The notes below the pieces were generated by a model that saw nothing but the letters and a program-made list of their open reading frames with translations, had not been told where the DNA came from and did not search any database. A stretch of 9,857 nucleotides of DNA, from assembly GCA_030596185.1 (NCBI GenBank), contig JAUVKP010000012.1, positions 1 through 9,857 on the forward strand, given 5' to 3'. This document shows, piece after piece, positions 6,834 through 9,857 of the stretch. The translations under genes were made by a program, and so were the position numbers. Position 1 is the stretch's first letter. Every line of letters begins with the position of its first letter. The DNA comes from Fidelibacterota bacterium (lineage in GTDB: Bacteria > Fidelibacterota > Fidelibacteria > Fidelibacterales > Fidelibacteraceae).

Positions 6834-7861
6834 TTTTGTTTTAGACAGGGGCTTAAAGGCAAATTTGCCATGATCTTTTTTGAATTACTTGTGTTCATTG
6901 GAACATAAGCACTATCACCGGTCATTGATATTATTGCATTATTATTGCTTATAATGCCCATATCATAGGTGGTATGTTCTCTGATACCATATAACCAACC
7001 TAAGTTATTTCTAAACGTACCGGTAATAAAGTATGAACCTTCAGGCAAGAAAGAAATAGGTCCGCTAAGATCAAGATCATAGCGTTGAAAAGTCAAAGGA
7101 TTAAAATCATTGCCTTTGATATATCTGTCATTCCATGTCAGCATATCGCCAAACTGAGTAGTCAGACGTGCTTTGAATTTTTTTGCACCTTCTTTTGTGG
7201 CAATATTAACAATACCACTCATGGCTTTACCGTATTCCGCATTGAAGGTACCTGAAATAAGTGTTAATTCTGAAATAACATTGGTTGATAAAGATAAACC
7301 GAGATCACTAGATACCGGAAGTCCATCGACCATATATGTCACTTCACTTGAGCGTCCACCTCTAACATGTAATTTACCGTCTGAGCCCTGTGTAACTCCA
7401 GCCTGAGTGGCAAGGAGTCCGGCAAAAGATTCTACCGGCATTGCTTCAAGTTCATCTGATGAAATACTTGATTCTGAAGAAGTCAATCCCTTTTGGATCA
7501 ATTCTTTTTGTGCAATCACAATAACTTCTTCACCTTCGATCACAGAAGATTCCATGTTAATATCAATATTTGTTGTGTGATCAACGGAAATCCGGATATC
7601 TTGTATCCTAAAAGTTTTATATCCAATGGATGAAGCGGCTACCTCATAAATTCCCGGAGGTACATTTAAAATCGTAAAATATCCCTCAAGATCTGTCGCA
7701 GCTCCCTGTGTAGTGCCTGCAAGCATAACATTGACACCGATGAGAGGCTCTCCGGTATCATTGTCAAGTACTAAACCGGCGACTTTACCGCTAGTCCCCG
7801 CAAATACCATTGTGATTATTGAGAAGATTGCAAATATTAATACAAACAACTTCCTTTGCAT
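6830..7861 (-). CDS. TonB-dependent receptor, N-terminal part (frame 1 of a split gene)
   Basis: This frame encodes the signal peptide, regulatory domain and plug of an outer-membrane TonB-dependent receptor. Residues 1-22 are a signal peptide (MQRKLF, hydrophobic core, VFAGTSG). Residues 24-104 are a carboxypeptidase-regulatory-like beta-sandwich (GxVxD..TGEPLIGVNV, then TDLEGYFTILNVPPGIYEV). A TonB-box-like EEVIVIA sits near 111-117. The plug spans about 120-225 and includes LHVRGGRSSEVTYMVDGLPV and AEYGKAMSGIVNIATKEG. The barrel begins near 230. I place the start at 7861 rather than an in-frame TTG at 7882 because AAAGGA lies six bases before this ATG and the signal peptide begins there. 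Homology runs to residue 329; the remaining 14 codons to the TGA at 6830 read out of frame. A plug without its barrel should not work alone. Confidence 0.85.
   Translation of the reverse strand: MQRKLFVLIFAIFSIITMVFAGTSGKVAGLVLDNDTGEPLIGVNVMLAGTTQGAATDLEGYFTILNVPPGIYEVAASSIGYKTFRIQDIRISVDHTTNIDINMESSVIEGEEVIVIAQKELIQKGLTSSESSISSDELEAMPVESFAGLLATQAGVTQGSDGKLHVRGGRSSEVTYMVDGLPVSSDLGLSLSTNVISELTLISGTFNAEYGKAMSGIVNIATKEGAKKFKARLTTQFGDMLTWNDRYIKGNDFNPLTFQRYDLDLSGPISFLPEGSYFITGTFRNNLGWLYGIREHTTYDMGIISNNNAIISMTGDSAYVPMNTSNSKKIMANLPLSPCLKQN
6875..6881 (-). other. A AAA AAG slippery heptamer at the receptor frame break
   Basis: The upstream frame reads TCA AAA AAG ATC, so the heptamer A AAA AAG is in the phase needed for -1 tandem slippage, as at the E. 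coli dnaX site. After a -1 shift, reading continues GAT CAT GGC AAA TTT, giving KKDHGKFAFKPLSKTKLMYQ, which runs straight into the barrel. The joined protein is 329 plus 609, or 938 residues. A 12-base palindrome, GGCAAATTTGCC (6869-6858), begins five bases downstream but gives only a short hairpin, and no Shine-Dalgarno-like enhancer is seen upstream. One extra A would also restore the frame, so a base-call error or a real deletion is at least as likely as programmed shifting. Confidence 0.5.
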
Positions 7862-7886
7862 CCTAATTCCTTTTTCTATCAATTGA

Positions 7887-7895
7887 ATTATAACA
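7887..7895 (-). promoter_or_regulatory. Extended -10 promoter for the receptor operon
   Basis: The minus strand reads TGTTATAAT, a perfect TGn-TATAAT extended -10 element, only two bases after the T-tract of the upstream terminator. Extended -10 promoters can work without a good -35 box, and none is visible at 16-19 bases. Transcription would begin near 7880, giving a leader of about 20 bases that carries the ribosome binding site AAAGGA before the ATG at 7861. The assignment assumes a sigma-70-like consensus in this phylum. Confidence 0.55.
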
Positions 7896-7897
7896 GG

Positions 7898-7930
7898 AAA
7901 AAAAAAGGGAGAGGAAGCCTCTCCCTTTTT
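7898..7930 (-). terminator. Intrinsic terminator after the FG-GAP protein gene
   Basis: A perfect 8-base-pair stem (GGGAGAGG, 7907-7914, with CCTCTCCC, 7918-7925) encloses a three-base loop. On the minus strand a run of nine T follows (7906-7898), which makes a strong rho-independent terminator 12 bases beyond the stop codon at 7943. Five T at 7926-7930 also follow the stem on the plus strand, so it could work in both directions. Confidence 0.87.
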
Positions 7931-7942
7931 ATTAAGTCATAA

Positions 7943-9754
7943 TTATTTCAACAAGGTCACTTTGTGTGATTTGCTGAAGTTTCCAAATTTCAATGTGTAA
8001 ACATAAACACCGGTTGATAGTGGTGCACCGTTCATATCGGTAGCGCCCCAAACAACATTGTGTGTTCCGGCTTCCATTTTTTGATTATTAACGATAACGC
8101 TGACGAGTTCACCACGCATGTTATAAACATTAAGTGAGATCGTTTTTGCTATCGGCAGATAATAAGAAATAGAGGTTGTCGGATTGAATGGGTTCGGATA
8201 AGCTGCGTCCAATTTGAAATCATTAGGTGTAATGACAACAGGATCAATAGCTACAACTGCACCCAATACATCATCACCAAATTCAATAATACGGATCGGT
8301 GAGAAATAGGGGTTTGCAACCCAGTTAGTATCAGTTCCGACAATTTGACTAATTGAATCAACTTCACCCTGATAGCAAGCAATTAATTCCATGAAACCAT
8401 CATTGTCAATATCTGTTAAATGATCAACAAATTTGCCTGCAAAACCTGCAACTGATGATTTGTACATATTCGTATCCGGTTCAAGTGAGTAATATGTTGT
8501 CCAAGTGCTGCCGTCCCAAACATTGATATCACCTTGTGAAACATTGTTTCCAAAGATAATTTCGTTGTTACCGTCACCATCGATATCGCCTGAAACACCA
8601 CCCATGATTGAGCCGGGATCGCCTTCACCTTCATTGATGATAGTATATTCAGTTGTATCGAAGTTAGTTGCATCGCCATTAAGATCTTCGATCTTGAAAC
8701 ATTCAGTACCCGGGTATGCCATGTAATAAACTTCGTCTTTTCCATCACTGTCGATATCGCCAACAACCGGCTGTAGTAAACATACACCGTCGGAACCAGT
8801 TAAATGTTGATATGTCGAATCACCGAATGAATAAGTATCGGGACCTGTTGCTTCAATAAAGAATACATTATTACCATTCCAAGCAAAGCATGCAATTTCT
8901 TTTTTGCCGTCACCATCGATATCACAAACCTCAACAGCTACAGCGGAACCGCCGCCCATTTTATTTTCGCGACCGAACATAGGATCATCTATAGCTAATC
9001 CAAGTACACCCATATCGATATCACGAGCGGATGTGATGAATTCGCATTGTAGACGACCAAATCCCTGAAGGTCATCTGTTGCTGAAAGAACAGCAAAATA
9101 ATCTTCTGAGTGACCATAAGCTGTTGTATCGGTAGCAGTAGTATCAATATAATCAGTGTAATATGAACCACCATTACTTGCGTAAATAATTTCATCAAAA
9201 CCATCACCATCAACATCTTTTACGACAAAATGTTCAACTTTGGTTTGTGCCAAATTTGTACCAACGCCATTAAAGTTAAACAATTGACTTAGATCGTCTA
9301 AACTATAGAATTTAGGTGTTTTGAATGTGTTGTCACTTTCAATTTCATACACATACAAACCGGCTGCAGCCTGGCTTGAATAGCGACCACGGAAGAATAT
9401 AACTTCGCCCAGTCCGTCACCATCAATATCTCCAGTTTGTACAAAACGGGTACCTGAGCTATAGAGGCCATCACCACCGGTTGTATCTGAACGCCAGAAG
9501 TATTCAAGCGTATCACCACCAATAGCTTCAAAACCAACTACGCAGTTACCATAATCATAGTTCGTTGCGTAGAATTCAAGATAACCGTCACCATCAAGGT
9601 CAACACCACCGGCTATACCGCGTGCTGCCCCACTGGGATCAGTTTGCCAAATTTTTGCTGCATCATTTACAACAGATACGGCTGTGGCGTCATCTGCTCC
9701 AAAGGCAACGGCAAAAAATGTCAACACTAGTACAATAACAAGTACTTTTTTCAT
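7943..9754 (-). CDS. Secreted FG-GAP/VCBS-repeat-like protein with T9SS-type C-terminal sorting domain
   Basis: The 603-residue product is predicted to be exported and attached to, or released from, the cell surface. Residues 1-20 form a signal peptide (MKK, hydrophobic stretch, cleavage near FGA/DD). Seven calcium-loop motifs of the DxDxDGxxE type lie near residues 52, 109, 180, 278, 333, 390 and 448, each followed by hydrophobic beta-strand residues. This is the usual look of FG-GAP/VCBS repeats, which build a beta-propeller. From about residue 515 there is a sorting domain with YPNPFNPTT, a YNMRGELV strand, GxHNVVW and a final GVYVYTLKFG...KVTLLK, typical of T9SS type A / FlgD-Ig-like domains. 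The ATG start is supported by AAAGGAG six bases upstream. An intrinsic terminator follows the stop, so the gene is probably monocistronic. No catalytic domain is visible. Binding to a surface ligand or polymer is possible but unproven. Confidence 0.88.
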   Translation of the reverse strand: MKKVLVIVLVLTFFAVAFGADDATAVSVVNDAAKIWQTDPSGAARGIAGGVDLDGDGYLEFYATNYDYGNCVVGFEAIGGDTLEYFWRSDTTGGDGLYSSGTRFVQTGDIDGDGLGEVIFFRGRYSSQAAAGLYVYEIESDNTFKTPKFYSLDDLSQLFNFNGVGTNLAQTKVEHFVVKDVDGDGFDEIIYASNGGSYYTDYIDTTATDTTAYGHSEDYFAVLSATDDLQGFGRLQCEFITSARDIDMGVLGLAIDDPMFGRENKMGGGSAVAVEVCDIDGDGKKEIACFAWNGNNVFFIEATGPDTYSFGDSTYQHLTGSDGVCLLQPVVGDIDSDGKDEVYYMAYPGTECFKIEDLNGDATNFDTTEYTIINEGEGDPGSIMGGVSGDIDGDGNNEIIFGNNVSQGDINVWDGSTWTTYYSLEPDTNMYKSSVAGFAGKFVDHLTDIDNDGFMELIACYQGEVDSISQIVGTDTNWVANPYFSPIRIIEFGDDVLGAVVAIDPVVITPNDFKLDAAYPNPFNPTTSISYYLPIAKTISLNVYNMRGELVSVIVNNQKMEAGTHNVVWGATDMNGAPLSTGVYVYTLKFGNFSKSHKVTLLK

Positions 9755-9805
9755 TTTTGTCTCCTTTTAAATTAACTTTTTTATTTTTTTGCTAAAGCCA
9801 TAGAA

Positions 9806-9834
9806 AGTTTATTAAAATAAATTCCAATCCACAA
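9806..9834 (-). promoter_or_regulatory. Possible promoter for the FG-GAP protein gene
   Basis: On the minus strand TTGTGG (9834-9829) and TAAACT (9811-9806) are separated by 17 bases. They match the -35 and -10 consensus at three and four of six positions. The start codon at 9754 lies about 50 bases downstream, giving a plausible AT-rich leader. The match is weak and the DNA is very AT-rich, so other placements are possible. Confidence 0.22.
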
Positions 9835-9857
9835 TACTTTTCGTATAAAGTAATAAT

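Noticed and set aside
8416..9537. Several minus-strand frames inside the FG-GAP protein gene
   Set aside because: They are out-of-frame readings of repeated Asp-Gly codons, with no ribosome sites and no protein-like pattern.

Overview
The window looks like an AT-rich chromosome segment from an uncultured bacterium of the Fibrobacterota-Chlorobiota-Bacteroidota (FCB) superphylum. Candidatus Cloacimonadota or a relative such as Marinimicrobia or KSB1 fits best. This rests on three protein types: C-terminal sorting domains of the YPNPFNP / VVPNPY style used with type IX secretion (T9SS), a PorV/PorQ-family outer-membrane protein, and a TonB-dependent receptor with an N-terminal carboxypeptidase-regulatory-like domain. 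The phylum assignment is inference; no marker gene is present.

Every convincing gene is on the minus strand, so transcription runs from high to low coordinates. First comes a secreted FG-GAP/VCBS-like protein with seven Asp-rich calcium-loop motifs and a T9SS-type C-terminal domain (9754-7943). A strong intrinsic terminator follows (7898-7930). Directly after its T-tract lies a consensus extended -10 promoter (7887-7895), which would start a separate three-cistron operon. That operon holds a TonB-dependent receptor (7861-5046), a 1110-residue secreted protein with calcium loops, a fibronectin-III-like segment and a sorting domain (5022-1690), and a PorV/PorQ-family barrel (1693-683). The receptor stop and the next start are separated by 23 bases, and the last two genes overlap by ATGA. 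A terminator at 628-656 closes the operon.

The receptor is broken into two frames. The break falls exactly on A AAA AAG (6875-6881), in the phase of a classical -1 ribosomal slippery heptamer, and a -1 shift there restores a continuous 938-residue receptor. A homopolymer sequencing error or a real one-base deletion explains the sequence equally well, so this is the main point to check.

Bases 1 to about 660 hold no credible gene. They contain a 120-base direct repeat (1-120 and 204-323, one mismatch) and a dense series of palindromes. Several share a scaffold of A-tract, GGG, variable palindromic core, then a C-rich arm ending in CTAC, and resemble intrinsic terminators on the minus strand. 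A long two-arm hairpin lies at 566-615.

A working picture is that the operon makes one cell-surface module: a TonB-driven outer-membrane importer, a large surface-exposed partner exported by T9SS, and a PorV-like protein that may help deliver that partner. The upstream FG-GAP protein is probably another exported surface protein with its own transcript. No T9SS core gene (SprA, PorU, GldKLMN) lies in the window.
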